A stretch of DNA of 64,000 nt, taken from positions 186,001-250,000 of the forward strand of contig JAKOGH010001191.1 of the NCBI GenBank assembly GCA_024811115.1, given 5' to 3'. Below, one piece after another: positions 1 through 12,146 of this stretch. Within the stretch, counting starts at the first letter, position 1; every line of letters begins with the position of its first letter. The notes beneath the pieces are model-generated. The model was not told the DNA's origin. It searched no databases and was given only the letters and a program-made list of their open reading frames with translations. This DNA comes from Terana coerulea (lineage: Eukaryota > Basidiomycota > Agaricomycetes > Polyporales > Phanerochaetaceae). The position numbers and the translations under genes are program-made.

Positions 1-1179
1 CGGTCACTGCATAAGCACGGTGTACGTAACTGACGTTTTTGCAAAACCATGTTTCCGTGAGACGATGTCTCCCCGGCTTCATAGATCAAGATCGCGGACA
101 AGGTTGAGAGTCTCAACGAGGCTCTAAATGCGAAGTCGTTACGAGATTGTAGGGCATCCATAATTCTGGAATTTCTGAGACGCTTGGATGGTAAAGCGAT
201 AGCAAGGCTTCCAAAAAAGCAAGGTAAATGCAGACGATTCTAAGGGAACGATTCCTCCACAGAATCGTCATCAGAATCGCCTTAGGAGCGGCTTTAGAGC
301 CGCTTCTGAGGCGGTTATGGGCAGTGAATTACTCTCCGAGTTGACTGTATGACTCCCTCGATGCTCACCTTGGTTCGGCTACTCTTACGTCTCCTAATAA
401 GTGCACGCGGCGGTCGTGCAGGAAGGCCGAGCCGGTGTCTAGCATGACGACCGGAGGTTTTAAAGCGCATATATGCTGCTTTTATGCATGCTGATATCTA
501 TATGAGCATATGTCAGTTGCCTGAAGTGCTTGAATACGTGATGCACTCACAAACATTACGCCCTTTGCTTTATTCAAGTCCACATGCATGATTGTTGGCG
601 GTGGCGTCAGTTATGGGGTAGAAAAGTATTATCATCGCGTAAAAATGAGGTGTTTCAGCAAATGGAATGCTGCATTTTGTGGTAATACGCTGCCTTTTCA
701 CGTTCGTGCTCAGCCGGTGCAGCGTTGCGACATGGAAGTCGAGGAGCAAGGTGCAAAAGCGCCGACTTCTGCCCAGCCCGACATTGATTGCAGGCGCTCG
801 CGTGGCGAGCACGTGTTTGCCGACGTTGTGGCGCTTCGGCCTAGACCGTCTCCTGCTCCGACCACCATCTCTGCCCAGGCGCAAGTGCTAACTGCTACTC
901 CCGCTCTATCCTCGCCTCTCCTTCGCTGCAAGCACATACCCTCACAGCAGTAAAGTGCTATCGCCTCGAAATGATCCTCATACGACGCTTTCACGACGCG
1001 CTGCGCTGCATGTATGCAGCGTTGCGTATGTAGATTGCGGGCGAAACGACGTGCTAACGACGACGGAAAACTATTACTGGTATCCACCCTGTCCTACAAA
1101 ATGCATCTCCGGTGGCTTTGTGCCCTCAGCAACCTCCAGCTTGGCACCTTTACTAGTCGTCGTCGACAGAACACACGCC
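1..1179. other. gene-free 5' spacer
   Basis: No open frame here reads like a protein family I know. The overlapping frames on both strands around 570-1090 have no coherent domain and no convincing splice structure. The only structure seen is the strong hairpin listed separately. The last ~150 bases are the likely promoter and 5' leader of the MFS gene. Confidence 0.6.
278..313. repeat. near-perfect 16-bp stem hairpin
   Basis: Two 16-base arms (278-293 and 298-313) pair around a TTAG loop with only two G:T wobbles. The inner arm reads GAGCGGCT against AGCCGCTT, the outer CGCCTTAG against CTGAGGCG. No gene is nearby. It could be a tiny palindromic element or chance GC-rich symmetry; no function is assigned. 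Confidence 0.6.
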
Positions 1180-3200
1180 ATGAACGGAACGGCCCCGGAA
1201 AAGACTGTCGCTCAGCATGAGCAGCCTCGCAAGATCTCGAACGCGCGAAGGATAACACTGTTCATCGTATTCTGCATGGCGATGTTCCTCGACTCTTTCA
1301 ACCTATCTGCACTATATGCCGCAACCCCTGTACTACAACAGCACTTCGGGCTGACAGAGAGCGAGACGAGTTGGGTTATCAGCGCGTTCCAGCTCACTTA
1401 CGCGTCTTTTCTGCTTGTCGTGAGTCGCACCAGCTTTAAACCTACGATATTACTGACCTACGCTGCAGAGTGGAAGAATAAGCGACGTTTACCACCCAAG
1501 TACGCCAAATCTTTATACACACTTGAAACACATTCCTTAACCACTTCTCATTCCAGAGCCAGCATTTGTCACGGGCGTGTTCTGTCTCGGCATATTCTCA
1601 CTGGGCGCCGGCTTCGTGAAAGACAAGATCGGTCTCATCGTTATCCGGGCCTTCTGCGGCGTCTGTACGTTTCGCGTGTTTCCGTTGAAAAACTGCGTCT
1701 CAGCGTGCTGACGGCGTGGCGCTTAGGTGCTGCGCTCACTATCCCGTCGGCCCTCGCGCTCATCGTGCGCTTCTTCCCCGAGCCTAAAGAGCAAGCGCGC
1801 GCGATTGGCATATTCGGCGGTGTGGGTGGCGTCGCCAACGGTAGGCCTTACCATTCATTGAGCGTGTTTCACGAGTGATTCATATGCTGCTACGGCGTCT
1901 TTACAGTGCTTGGCGCGATCATCAGCGCGCTCTTCGTGCAGTTTACGACGTACCATTGGGTGTTCTACTTTGTCACCATCATCGCGATTCCGTCGGCCAT
2001 TGCTTGCTTCATCCTCATCCCGCAGCAGGACAAGACCGACCTGGACAAGCTTTCTCAACGCGAGAAGTTGCGGAACCTGGATATGATTGGCGTTGGCGCT
2101 CTGACAGGTACAGTTTACCGTGTATTTCACACTGTCAACATCTCTCACCTGGTGGAACAGTTGCGCTCATCCTGTTCATTTTCGCCGTTACGAGTGGCTC
2201 CTCGGCTGGGTGGGGAACCGCCCACGTCCTCGTTCCGCTGATAATTGCAATCTTCCTGGTCGTCGTATTCTTCTTCTGGGAGGCGCGCCTTCCGTTCGAA
2301 CGCGCGGCAGTGCGAGTAGCTTTGTCCTTCGAATTGCGCTCACCTTGTTCTAAGCACTTCCTTCGTACAGACCTCCGCGAACATGGTTCTTGCCGAACTT
2401 CGCCGTACTGTTCGGCGTATCGCTTATGCCTTTCTTCTGGTGGAACACGGTCATCACCATCTTCTATAACTTATGGCAAGAGGTCTTCGGCTGGTCCGTC
2501 CTCAGGGCTGCAGTGCACATGTGGGTTGTTCCTTTTTATCGAGGCATTATAGTACCGTTACTGAGCTTTTCAAATAGGATCCCTATCGGCGTTGCTGCTC
2601 TCCTGATGGCCTTCACTGGCCCAATAGCCCACTCCATTTCGCCGAAGTGGCTCATCTCGTTCGGCAACCTGCTGATGATCGTCGGCACCATTCTCTGCTG
2701 CTTCGCCGACGGCGCCGACAAGTACTGGCCCTTCGCGTTCCCCGGCCTTGCGCTCGGCTCTGCCGGTGCGATGTTGGCATATACGCACACCAGGTACGTG
2801 GCTTTGCCTTAAACGGCATTATACTGCAAGACTTACCTGTGCGCCTAGCATCGCCATCTTCGCGTGCTCGCCCGCGACCATGGCGGGCATCGTGGGTGCG
2901 ATATTCAACTGCGGCATCGAGCTCGGGGCCGCCGTCGGCCTCGCGGTCGACATCTCCATCGAGACGAGCGTCGAGCAGAAGCAGGGCGGCTTCACGGCGT
3001 TCAACGGCCGCCGGGCGACACTGTATTGGCAGCTGGGCACCGTCGCGCTCGAGGCGCTCGCCGTGCTCGTCTTCTATCGCACGCGCCTCGCGCCGTCGAA
3101 CAACACAGAGCAGGTGGAGAAGGACGGCGCGTCGCGGTCGGGCACGCTCACTCCCGAGTACGACATGCAGGGCAGGGTGAGCAACGACAAGACTGCATGA
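1180..3200 (+). CDS. major facilitator superfamily (MFS) transporter
   Basis: Membrane transporter that would exchange a small molecule, probably against protons, across the plasma membrane; the substrate cannot be read. The start is the ATG of MNGTAPEKT, followed by a short polar N-terminus and the first membrane helix (ITLFIVFCMAMFLDSFNLSA). A short exon supplies SGRISDVYHPK, the cytoplasmic loop 2-3 motif of MFS proteins, and joins through short introns to PAFVTGVFCLGIFSLGAG. Further hydrophobic segments follow (GAIISALFVQF, VALILFIFAVTSG, FAVLFGVSLMPFFWW, PIGVAALLMAFTGPIA, FGNLLMIVGTILCCFA, GIVGAIFNCGIELGAAVG), ending in a polar tail at NDKTA. At least seven introns; all exons join in frame. 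Closest in feel to fungal drug:H+ antiporter-like members. It stands alone, about 14 kb from the nearest other biosynthetic genes apart from the O-methyltransferase. Confidence 0.85.
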
Positions 3201-4952
3201 TTCGGTACGCGCATGACGTCCGTTACGTACTCTGCACGCTTGTGATGGACAACTTTATACGACAGATCTCCTCGCTTTTGCTCGTTGCCTAAATAGCATA
3301 CTTTAGGTTTTGTACTAGCACTGTGACCTTATGCCCCGGCTGCCTTCTGTGGCGTTACCCGTGTATTATACACAGTCGCAATCTCGTAAATATAGACGTG
3401 TATCTGCTGTGTTGAAAGGTGTACGGCATACTGGGACGGCTGTTAAACGCCATTCGAGCTCGAGCTTGAGCCAGCAAGTTAAAGCTTACGGGCGCAACTG
3501 GCGCTTGAGGACGGCGGAAGCCGCTTTTGCTTCGCATCCTGGCATCCTGGCATCCCTGGATGCCGCCGCCCTGAGGATCTGTATAGCGACTCCTGAATCA
3601 CAGCGTGCAGCTGAATGGTGTTTTGTATCTGTCCAAAATCACAGCATAACATATAACATCACCAGTACTGTCATTGCAATGCCAATTCGCGGAGACATCA
3701 CCCGGTGAATATTTACAAGGGCGGCTGGTGGCCGCTGGCCCCGCCGTCGCCCCGCCGCTCGGCGCGCCCTGATCGGTCGGGGATCACAGCGTGTCGGATC
3801 AAAGGTGCCTCAAAGCGGAAGCAGAGAAGCGCAGCCCGCGGGCGGCTCGGGCCTCGCTGCCGGTCGCACGGCCATGGCGAGCGACGCCTGCCACGGGCGT
3901 GGACGACGCGAGGCGTCCGCTCGACCAGGCCCTCCTCCGCTGCGTTCTCCAGTTCGCACAGTGACACACCTTGTTATAAAGCCCCCTCACGTTACCTGCC
4001 TACCGCACCCGTGACGACGTGCGTTTCGCCGCGCGCGGCCTGGCGGTTCCCGGGTGGGCCCTCGCAGCTCGCCACGTTGTCTGGTGTCAGTGCGAATCCG
4101 CGCTGACGCACCGCTGCATGCAGCGTGCTCTGCTCACCGCTGCCCCCCTTCGTAGATGACCAACCCCTCCCGTGAAGTTTTGCGAGGCCCCGGGTGACGC
4201 CGAGGCGCATCGATGAATGGCACGACCGCCTTCGCTCGCTTTGCAGAGCGCGGCCTGCCGCCTACTCCTCGCTCGACCGAGTCAAATGACGCTGTACCCA
4301 GAGTGGCCGGGCTTGTTAAGCTGGATGGTATGAATGTGTGGCGTGTGCACACGACGTGCCCGAGCGGGTTGCGGGGGTATATAGTGTGGTGGAGCAGGGG
4401 GTTGGAGTCCGGAATCATGCAGGGTCGCCAACGTTCGTCTCTCGACATTCTCTTCCATCTCACTTACGGTACACACATCCGCGACCCAGTCAGCCGCAGC
4501 ACAACTCTGAAACCTTATCCCTGCACAATGCGGTCATCCGAGGATTGTGGCGGTCGTCACGGGGTCACCTCACAGTCAGCCACGAAGAGCACGTCGGACG
4601 ATCTTCAGGCGGGGTCCAAGTCACGCAGCGCGAAGGGGTTCGGCGGATCTATGGCTCCAGCAAAATAACGGAGAGTCTACTAATCTACAACCCAAGAATA
4701 CATAGGTGTGTCATAACGTTACAGTCAATCCCTACACCCGAGTGTCAAAGTACTACGCCGCATTGTCCTTCTGTGCTGAATCAAATTCGAAGCACAGGGG
4801 GATCATATTGCGCCCTCATAGATTAGTCTAGTGCTACAAGCAGACGTGTTTTACTGTCAATGCGAAAAGAGAACGTCAGTCTCATCCCGCCATGTCAGCA
4901 AAGTGAAGTTTTCACTCACCAGAAATTTGTTGCCTCTAGGCATGCACCCGTA
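3201..4952. other. intergenic spacer
   Basis: Open frames on both strands overlap each other and show no recognisable domain. A small cluster of short repeats (catcctgg twice, then a GGCATCC/GGATGCC palindrome) lies around 3535-3565. The region contains the 3' ends of the converging MFS and Myb genes. Confidence 0.5.
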
Positions 4953-6561
4953 TCATTGCGTGGCGCCGTTTTGGTGGCCGAGCAAGCTGCCCATGTGCGT
5001 GGGCAGGCCGTGCATCGTCTGGCCGTGGTACGGGTCGCACATCGACAGCGCGGCCGCCAGACGGGGGTCGTGCGCGTCGAGGCCCGGCTGCATGTACTGC
5101 ATCCCCGCGCGGTCGGGCAGGCCCGCGAAGCCGCCGCCGTACGCGGCGCCCTGCGGCTCGTGCATATGCAGGAAGCGCGGGCCCAGGCCGAAGTGCGGGT
5201 GGCCGAGCTGCGGCGTGCTGTTCACGCTGCTCTCGCCGCTGCTCGACATCGACGGCGTGAGCTGGGGCGGTGAGAGCAGCGCCGCGTTCGGCGACAGGTC
5301 GAGGTACGAGTGGTGGTGCAGCGCCCAGGGGTCGAGCGAGTCGGAGAGCATGACGCCGGGCGTGCTCTGGTCGAGGACGTACTGGGGGTGCATGGTGCCC
5401 AGGCCGGAAGGGTCCATCGCAGGCTCGAGGAACTCGTTGAGCGAGTTTTGCTGCATGAGCATGTGCATCATGTCGCTCTCGAGCGGCGTGGTGGGGTACG
5501 ACGACGAGCCCGAGGGCAGGAAATTGGGCACCTCGTCGAACGCGCCGACCTCCGTGAACGGATTCCACTTGTGGCGGAAGTCGAGCGGCGAGTGCATCGC
5601 GTACGCCTCTGGCGTCGTCGGGCTGCCTGAGCTTCCGGGGCTTGATGCGCCGCTCCCTGATGGTGGCGGCGTGGCCGTGGAGCGTGGGGAAGACGGCGTT
5701 GAGATGGACGAAAGCGACGAGCCTCTGGTGCTCCGCCGCCTCATTGCCGTAGCTGCGGACATGCGGCGCCCCCTGCTGGACGGCGAGCGATCCGAAGAAC
5801 CGCGGATAAGATGGTTGTATCTGTGATGCCCAATGATGAATACGGTGCTTTGCCAGAACGGTGGTGACGAGAGGCACACCTGTTCTTAGCAGCAAGTCCA
5901 GTGCGGCCTGGAAGATAGGTTCGTGCGATATTAGCCCAGGAGTGCCCCTGCGTCTTGACAGCGCTGAGAAGTTGCTGGTCCTAAAGAGAGGAATAGCGTA
6001 ACGGTCAGCGTTCGTGATCGCATATGTGGGGGAAATGGGCGCACCTCCTCGGGAGTCCAGCCGCTACGATCAATGGCCGGATTCAAAGCGTCATTCCAAC
6101 GCTTCGCACATTCTAGGGCGATGAAGTCAAGCTGTGAACCCGTCGGATAAAGTAGCGGTGAACTCACGGCCACTGTTCCGGGTACCGACCCGACCAGCGA
6201 CTGCAGCCCACTTGGTGCCGAGTTCGTCCACGGCGCTGAACAGACGCTCATCCTCTTCTGCAGACCAGGAACCCTTGGAGACGCGGGTCGCCATCTGGGC
6301 CCACCAACGCTTGCGGCAGTCTTTGTTCGGTGCGGTTGGGTATGTGTTTGGCGATGGCGTGCCACTTTGAGGGAGGGTTGGCGCCGCCGTCCTCTGCAAC
6401 GATGAGAGGGTCAGACATGGTTTATAGACCGCAGCGCGCGCGGGCATGGGCAGGCGCGACGCCGGACGCACCTTGTCGATGGCCGCACGGAGCAGCTCGT
6501 CCTCGTCCTCAGTCCACGCCCGACGGTCGCGAGGCTGAGCCATGTCTTCGTGCGGGTACAT
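4953..6561 (-). CDS. three-repeat Myb/SANT DNA-binding protein
   Basis: Probable nuclear transcription regulator. Three Myb repeats are assembled across short introns. R1 starts with [17 protein letters not shown] and continues with [21 protein letters not shown]2 is [20 protein letters not shown], then [21 protein letters not shown]3 is GWTPEED, then [20 protein letters not shown], then RYNHLIR. The spaced tryptophans of each helix-turn-helix are present. The QCAKR and KNRYNHL joins come from introns ending in CTAG and CACAG; the latter intron is 5821-5879. After the Myb block comes a ~290-residue Ser/Pro/Gly/His-rich, probably disordered tail ending [10 protein letters not shown], typical of activation or interaction regions. 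Start chosen at MYPHEDMAQ; the inner Met (6543) is an alternative. Target genes are unknown. Confidence 0.85.
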
Positions 6562-9277
6562 GGTTATTGCAGAAGCGTCAGTGTGTAGGAGGGGCAGGGT
6601 AAAGTGATGGGATGCTGCAGAAGTTGCGGTTCTTGTAGTACTCGCACTGGCATTTGCTTTTCACTCCGCCCATGACAGGTCGGAGGGGACGCTTGGCGTG
6701 CCATGAATATCGCCAATAAGCACATCGGTGCAATGGATCTGAATAAGGGGCCAGCATATCGGCGTAAGGCTTTGATGGGTGAGACAGCAGCTGAACCACG
6801 CGCCTGCGCAGAAGCCCCACGTCACCCTCGACTCGCGCGCCTAGCCGAAAGACGATCATCACCAACGGGCCATCAGCGAGCCTGTCCATTGGCCGGCGGA
6901 AGTGGCGGGTGGACGAGGAAAGGCGAGTCTCAGGGTCTGATACCGTCCCAGTTTGCCGGTTCACGCTGACTAGAGCCTCTGGACGCACTAGACAGTCGGT
7001 CGGAAGCACTGACCAATGCACTGCAATTCATTTATTTCCCGTTGCTATCCTCTTTCGTAGAGAATCGTAGCGAGCCCCGCAGCGTACACTACCCTCCGTC
7101 GCAGTATGCCACCCCCTCCACCGTCGGCACCCCTCGCGGGAGGGCGAATGTGCATTCAAAAATAGCCCGAACACACCGTTTTCCTTTGTGGCGACGGCAG
7201 CTTCGGACTGCGCGCCGACCCCCACGCCTTGGTGCGACCCTCGCCCGTCACGGATTTGCGCAGACACCCAGCCGACCGCACCAAGCACGAGCCTCGGCGG
7301 TTGGGTGCGCTTGCCAGCGGTGCCAGCCCGTCAAAGTCCCCGACGCCCTCCTTGATCTCCCGAGCGATGACATACAATGTCGGAAGATCTCGAAGCCAGT
7401 AAGGGCGTTGCGCTGCATCCTTATCGCCCTTTCTTACTGTTCTGGGCACATGTGATATCAGCCTGTGCAGCTCTGCGGGAATGACGACGAGCTGTACTCA
7501 CACAGCGTGCATGCCCTCCGCGGTCTCGACTCCGGAGAAACCTGCTCAGCAGCTAGAGCGGAGCTCGCTGGCCAGTAGACACGCGCCCGCGGGCGACAGA
7601 CGGCTCCCAAGCACTCACCACGCGAACGCACAGCTGCAGCCATCCTCGCAGCCAACCAATGCCAGCTCTCAGTTAGAAGGGTCTTCTGACAAGGCTCTCC
7701 GGCACGGGTCGGGGGTTGACCGTCCCCAGTATAGTACGCCTGAGAAAGCACAATGATGAGTGCATTCTCGACTGACAAAACATACCTGTCTTGGCTCCAA
7801 CCTAAAACGACCTGCACCGCTTTGCCGCTTCAAGCGGAATATACCTGAATTTAACGAGATCGCCATGGTTTTACCTAGTGTCGACGGTGGCGGGACAGGA
7901 GGCGGGGGTGGCTGATGGTAAATGGCAAACGAGAGCCAGCGCCGACCGGAGCGAGTCGACGAGATCAGATCGGGAGATCAATCGGGACCAAGAATGCGAA
8001 CCGAACCGAGTACCGCATTTCCCGCGCAATATATCGAAGTAAGCTCAACCGGCCACGCGCTGAGAGGCTTCAGTGCTTAGAGACTTGTAGACAGCTCCTT
8101 CGATACTATAGAACATTTTCGGTGTATTTTTCAACCGAGTAGGACAGGATGAAGTATTGCTGGTCACAACCCATCCCACGAATTGTCACGTCACATTTTG
8201 GTCACCGCACGTAAGGACCTGTTCCTGACTGCCACATCCGCTGTTAATCTACCTGTCAAAACTCTGTAAGCGGCTCTCATGGTGTACAATCCTACTTCGA
8301 CAAGCTCATATCTCGTCCAGCTGGCACAGAACGCTGGAGTCTTGCTGAAGATTTCAGCGTCTGCATTGCAAACGATCGCAATAGCACCCCTCTATCACCT
8401 CTTCCTCTCCCCTTCATCCTGCTCGTCTTCGTTCAGGGACGATGGAACATGCCAGGAAATTTGCTTGATCGTGAATTGACTATGAAGAAGCATATAGACG
8501 TTGCTATGCGTTCTCGGTCGTGAAGAGGCACGCCATTACAGTTTTCTAACCTTCAGCCATTAGCCATCCGAGGATGCCCCTGCACCTGACAGGTCAGCGA
8601 TTTCGCCAGTGCGCAATATACCACCCTGGTGAGCTCTTTCCGCATACTCGTGCGCCCCAAGACCCATGGTTGTCCGCTCCAGCGCGGAAGATTATGCTGC
8701 TCTCGTGTCCCCTTCAGCACACTCGGAGGGCACTCGCAGCCTCGGCGGCCTTTTGTCAGATGGCACCAATCATAGGAGTGACAGTGCGGCACAGCATTCC
8801 TCAGACTGCGACACAGCATAACTAACGAGCCCAGTCTCGCGAAGACCCCTCGTCATTGCTGTCCCGCCTTCTTTGCGACCCTGAGGTCGCGCAGAGTCGG
8901 AGGCAGGCCTATTATCAAATTCCCGCGCCCGCGGAAGGAGCTGCTACGCATCACGGAATGTCACGATTGAAGGATCATGAGAGTATGCGATGCGTCTCGA
9001 AGCAAATCCTGTCCATTCTCCGTGTTCTATAATACATTTGCTTATGCACGCCCCTTCGAAAAAGGAACCACGCCTCCGCCAGGAGCAGCTTGCCCATAAT
9101 GCAACGCGGGACCTGATTCCCGCCCTCCGCGCGTCTCAAGTAATCCGTCGGACATGTGATGCTAGCCCTCCCTCGTCCAACGCCTGGTCTCGTTTAATTC
9201 ATGATCGTCCTTGAGCCGACGCCCAGCGGCCCCCGGGCAGAACTGGGCCCCGCGGACGCGATCAAAGCTGGGGTAGC
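6562..9277. other. intergenic spacer with a doubtful minus-strand spliced frame
   Basis: No domain recognised. Between about 7866 and 7028 on the minus strand several frames can be joined by plausible GT..AG introns, starting MAISLNSGIFRLKRQSG and continuing through ESWHWLAARMAAAV, but the product resembles nothing I know and the 3' half has no clear frame. Treated as unannotated; transcript data would be needed to keep it. Confidence 0.35.
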
Positions 9278-10619
9278 TCACAATATTCCGTACAGATCTT
9301 CCACCGCGCAGCACATCTGGACAGCGCAGAGTAAGTCGCGGCATGTCCGGGCGTGCGGCGGAGCGCGCGCAGCGAGCGAGCGAGAGTAACGTACCTTGCC
9401 GCAGACGACCGACGCGCTCAGCGCGTGGCGGCTCAAGCTGATCTTCTCGTCGACGAGCTCGTCCGCAAAGTCGTCGAGCCCCTTGGCCATCGCGCCGACG
9501 AACAGTGCGATGGAGCGCGTCCGCGGCACCGTCCGCACGAACGTCGAGGCAGCCATCGGGCGCGCATCGGCGGAGAGCGCTAGAGATCCTCGTCGGTCAG
9601 CGGGTAGAAGCACCCCGGGGTAGGGGGAACACCAACCTATTTTGACAGTGTGGGGTGGCAAGTAATGCGATATCGGATGCTGTGGGACGTGGGTTAGCTG
9701 CGAAACCTTCGGTGTTGCGAAGTCCGCGTACCTCGACTATCCGGAGGAGCACTTGGTTGTCGCTGGCACCCCGAATCACACCTTGCTGAAGGAGCTGCAC
9801 TGCACACAACGTCCGGTTGTCGTCGCATTCACCATACACCGAGTAGAGGACGCACCCATCAGACCGCTGTACCTCTTGAACGTCCGAGGAATCCTGACAT
9901 CGGAATGCACTTCAATTAGGAACCCTTGGGCCGTATGAATAAATATTTTGAGAAGGCCGGCTTTGTTCAAGGGCGAGTCGAGCAGGGTGAGGAGACACTG
10001 TTTCAGATGAAGGGGTCAGGCACAGCAGAAGCAGCTCCAAGCCTCCCGCCACAACGGACCTGATGGGTGATGTCTGGTCGCGCATCGCTGACTTCCCGGC
10101 CCATTCTCGCGAGAAGGGCTTGGTGGTCATCACAGTTGAGCAGGCTGGGCTTCGCGTGGCCCGTCCGGTGGTACGAGCTCGCAGACGGAGCACGACATAT
10201 CTCCATTGACGCGCGCTCGAGGACAACATAGACGGGTCGGCGAGTGGCGAGTTCCGCGTCTGGCATCAAGTGCTGATACAAGGGAGCGACCCCAGACTCG
10301 TTCGCGTCTTGGCCAAAGTTCAGGTCTATCGGCGTGAACGTCTTGTCATGGAAGAGCTCTTGAGGACTAGAACCGGGCGTGAGCGACGGCGATCATGCTT
10401 CTAGCAAAGTAAGACGATTGCACGCGAAACTTACGACGATGGTCGGGTTGACGGTAAGGAGCTCTCGTCCGAGCTGTCTGAAGGAGAGGACGGTATGTCC
10501 TCCCCGTAGGGCGTTGTAGCAGGCAGCGATAGCCAGTGGCATTGAACGGGAGGAGCCGACTTCGGTCGCGGCATAGATCCCAAATAAGCTACATCCACTT
10601 CAGCTGTGTATGACGGCAT
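9278..10619 (-). CDS. EMG1: rRNA small-subunit pseudouridine N1-methyltransferase Nep1/Emg1
   Basis: Essential nucleolar SPOUT-fold enzyme that methylates the hypermodified pseudouridine of 18S rRNA and acts in 40S subunit assembly. The family signature is read across at least six short introns: [132 protein letters not shown] and the C-terminal [12 protein letters not shown]. These match the known Nep1 order, including the knot region at the C-terminus. The N-terminus ([14 protein letters not shown].., Ser-rich) is a fungal-type low-complexity extension before the SPOUT domain. It is a housekeeping gene unrelated to the nearby biosynthetic genes and useful for placing the species. Confidence 0.92.
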
Positions 10620-12146
10620 GTTGATTAAAGCTCGGGATGAGGCAGGTCGTTACAAGTCGTGGGGTTGAGCAAAGCTCATGATGAACACCGTAGTCGCTGC
10701 ATACAGCATATATATGCGCTCGCCATCACCATCGCGCGGATTCTTAGCGTATCGCATCGGACGCCGCAAGTAGGACGAGGCGCACATCGACCATAACTTG
10801 TAGCGACGGGCACGTCCGCCACAAGGTTCCTTGGTATGCTTTGCACTACCCCGAGTATCATCGGCACTTGGTGTGGTGCTCTGTCGACGGTTGTCCTGCA
10901 GGAGGTGTGCGTGAGAACCACCTGCGCGGTGGCATAGTCTAGATGGCGACGCGCAAATTCTCCCGAGAAAACCATCAACACAAAATGGTTTAGTCCACGC
11001 TGACTGCAGAAGCCGAAACTCAGCGTACCGCCGACGTGAGTCTCAGTTCATCCAATTTCACCTTGGACATGATTGAGGGTGCGACGGGGTGCCTGTGAAC
11101 TCCTACGGGGTTCTCGTGATGGGATCTCCGCTGTCGAGCGTAGGTTTCTCGTCATCGGAGAACGCACTTTGTTTTAACGCGGTACCGAGTGGGTCAGCGC
11201 TGCACAGTACAACAGTATGTGATATTTCAACGCTTGGCTGGCGCGCTTTTGCGGGCTGATGGGTGAAGCGACTTTGACATCCGAGCGGAAACGCGTGATC
11301 GCAGTGCGGTACTTCCCTGCTACCGTCGTAGAGGTGCATGGAGGAGGTTGTGGTCAAGATGTTGTATGAAGGTCGGGATTGCAATGCGGGAATGGCGCTT
11401 CGCCTTGATTATCACCGGCGATGTCAAATTGCACGAGTCCCATGAATGGCAACATCCTAGCATTATCACTTCGGTCGAACGCTTAGAGAAGATGGTCAAC
11501 ATCTTATATCACGACATACCTCTAGATAACATATGTGCTATGCGCTTAGTATAGACCCCGTGGGGCTCGCTGTGCTCTGCTGGTAGACGGCAAGTGCGCG
11601 AGCCGCTCTCGAGTTCTTCGCGGGCTGATAGGAGTTACGAAACGTAAAGTAGTAGCCGCTGACTGGATAGTAGACTTGACGCAAACTCCGCTGCATTGCT
11701 GCACATTTTCGAAGAGCCCCACATGTTGAGCTGAATGACTGCAGGAGGTCAAACTTGTAGGATAGAGAGGTGCAAGGGAGGTGGTTGTGGTTCAACCATC
11801 AAATCTTCCATTTACGGACTTGCGCGTAAAATGATAAGCGCCCGTTTTGTACCTGATTTGATTGGGTAGTGATCCAACCTTGCTCGTAACGACCACCACT
11901 CACGGACGCCACTGGAAACTCTCCCAGACGCTGTACGAGATTGAGAAGTCTTATGTGCGAGAGAGGGGATAGAAACGGCACTCCGGTCCAGAAGAATGCA
12001 GGAACCTGACAATGAACGAGACCCATGGGGAGTCCGTGATCCAAGTACGCTTGTGCGCAAGTGGGTCGCAGGAGCAGCGAGGAGGATATAAAATCGAGGT
12101 GTGTGTCACAGCTCACCCAGCAGCCAACTGCTAACGTTCCTACGCC
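10620..12146. other. intergenic spacer
   Basis: Divergent spacer between EMG1 (-) and the O-methyltransferase (+). Short frames on both strands have no recognisable domain. The proximal end holds the O-methyltransferase promoter. Confidence 0.5.
12087..12093 (+). promoter_or_regulatory. TATA box of the O-methyltransferase gene
   Basis: TATAAAA lies 54 bases before the ATG at 12147, a usual distance for a fungal inducible promoter with a short leader. Confidence 0.5.

Noticed and set aside
4936..5895. 319-codon minus-strand frame overlapping the Myb gene tail
   Set aside because: It is the alternate frame of the Myb C-terminal tail; the Myb frame continues directly from the DNA-binding exons.
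7028..7866. Spliced minus-strand gene starting MAISLNSGIFRLK
   Set aside because: Introns can be drawn, but the product has no recognisable domain and the last exons conflict in frame.
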